A stretch of 6,260 nt of DNA from CAVPEW01 sp050247895 (GTDB taxonomy: Bacteria; Actinomycetota; Acidimicrobiia; Acidimicrobiales; VFJN01). How positions within the stretch are numbered: the stretch's first letter is position 1; every line of letters begins with the position of its first letter. Positions 6,217 to 6,260 of this stretch are shown piece after piece. The DNA is taken from assembly GCA_050247895.1 (NCBI GenBank), contig JBFWTJ010000228.1, positions 1 to 6,260 of the forward strand. The letters are read 5' to 3'. The translations under genes and the position numbers were made by a program. A model generated the notes under the pieces. It did no database searches. It saw nothing but the letters and a program-made list of their open reading frames with translations, and was not told the origin of the DNA.

Positions 6217-6260
6217 CCGCTCGAGGGCGCGGCGTACCTTCCTCGTTGAACCAAACGAGT

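Larger units (their letters stand above)
5171..6260. other. Low-GC segment, probable horizontally acquired DNA
   Basis: G+C counted in sampled 60-base lines is 52% (5401-5460), 50% (5521-5580) and 47% (5941-6000), against 75% at 4681-4740. The change begins right after the phosphorylase stop. Both genes in the segment are of unknown family and run against the operon. No integrase, transposase, tRNA or long flanking repeat is visible, so the acquisition mechanism is not shown and the right boundary lies outside the window. Confidence 0.6.

Overview
The window comes from a high-GC bacterium, most likely an actinobacterium. Codon third positions in positions 1-5170 are almost all G or C, GTG starts are used, and genes overlap by a few bases. 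The cytidine deaminase carries the CAEC zinc motif that I recall from Mycobacterium tuberculosis Cdd. A more exact placement, such as Acidimicrobiia-like, would be a guess.

Positions 1-5170 hold one plus-strand operon for import and breakdown of nucleosides. In order these are: the C-terminal half of a two-domain ABC ATPase (cut by the left edge), two membrane permeases of the BmpA-associated nucleoside importer type (YufO/YufP/YufQ, RnsB/RnsC/RnsD), cytidine deaminase, and thymidine/pyrimidine-nucleoside phosphorylase. The promoter, the first half of the ATPase and any substrate-binding lipoprotein lie to the left. The logic is: take up nucleosides, deaminate cytidine to uridine (or deoxycytidine to deoxyuridine), then cleave the pyrimidine nucleoside with phosphate to give free base and (deoxy)ribose-1-phosphate. 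Four genes are joined by overlaps of 1, 4 and 8 bases. The ATPase/permease junction is different: a strong Shine-Dalgarno sequence and a GTG overlapping the ATPase stop lead into a 23-codon ORF, whose own stop overlaps the likely permease start.

Right after the phosphorylase stop at 5170 the sequence changes. Sampled 60-base lines fall from about 75% G+C (4681-4740) to 52%, 50% and 47% (5401-5460, 5521-5580, 5941-6000). A 275-base convergent intergenic stretch (5171-5445) has two imperfect stem-loops and no clear gene. It is followed by two minus-strand genes six bases apart: a tryptophan-rich protein of unknown family (5830-6216, frame open to the right edge) and a small protein with about four membrane segments (5446-5823). 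Their composition suggests horizontally acquired DNA beside a core operon. No integrase, transposase or CRISPR array is visible. Nothing here can be named as a new system; the unexplained two-gene unit and the ATPase/permease junction are the points most worth checking.
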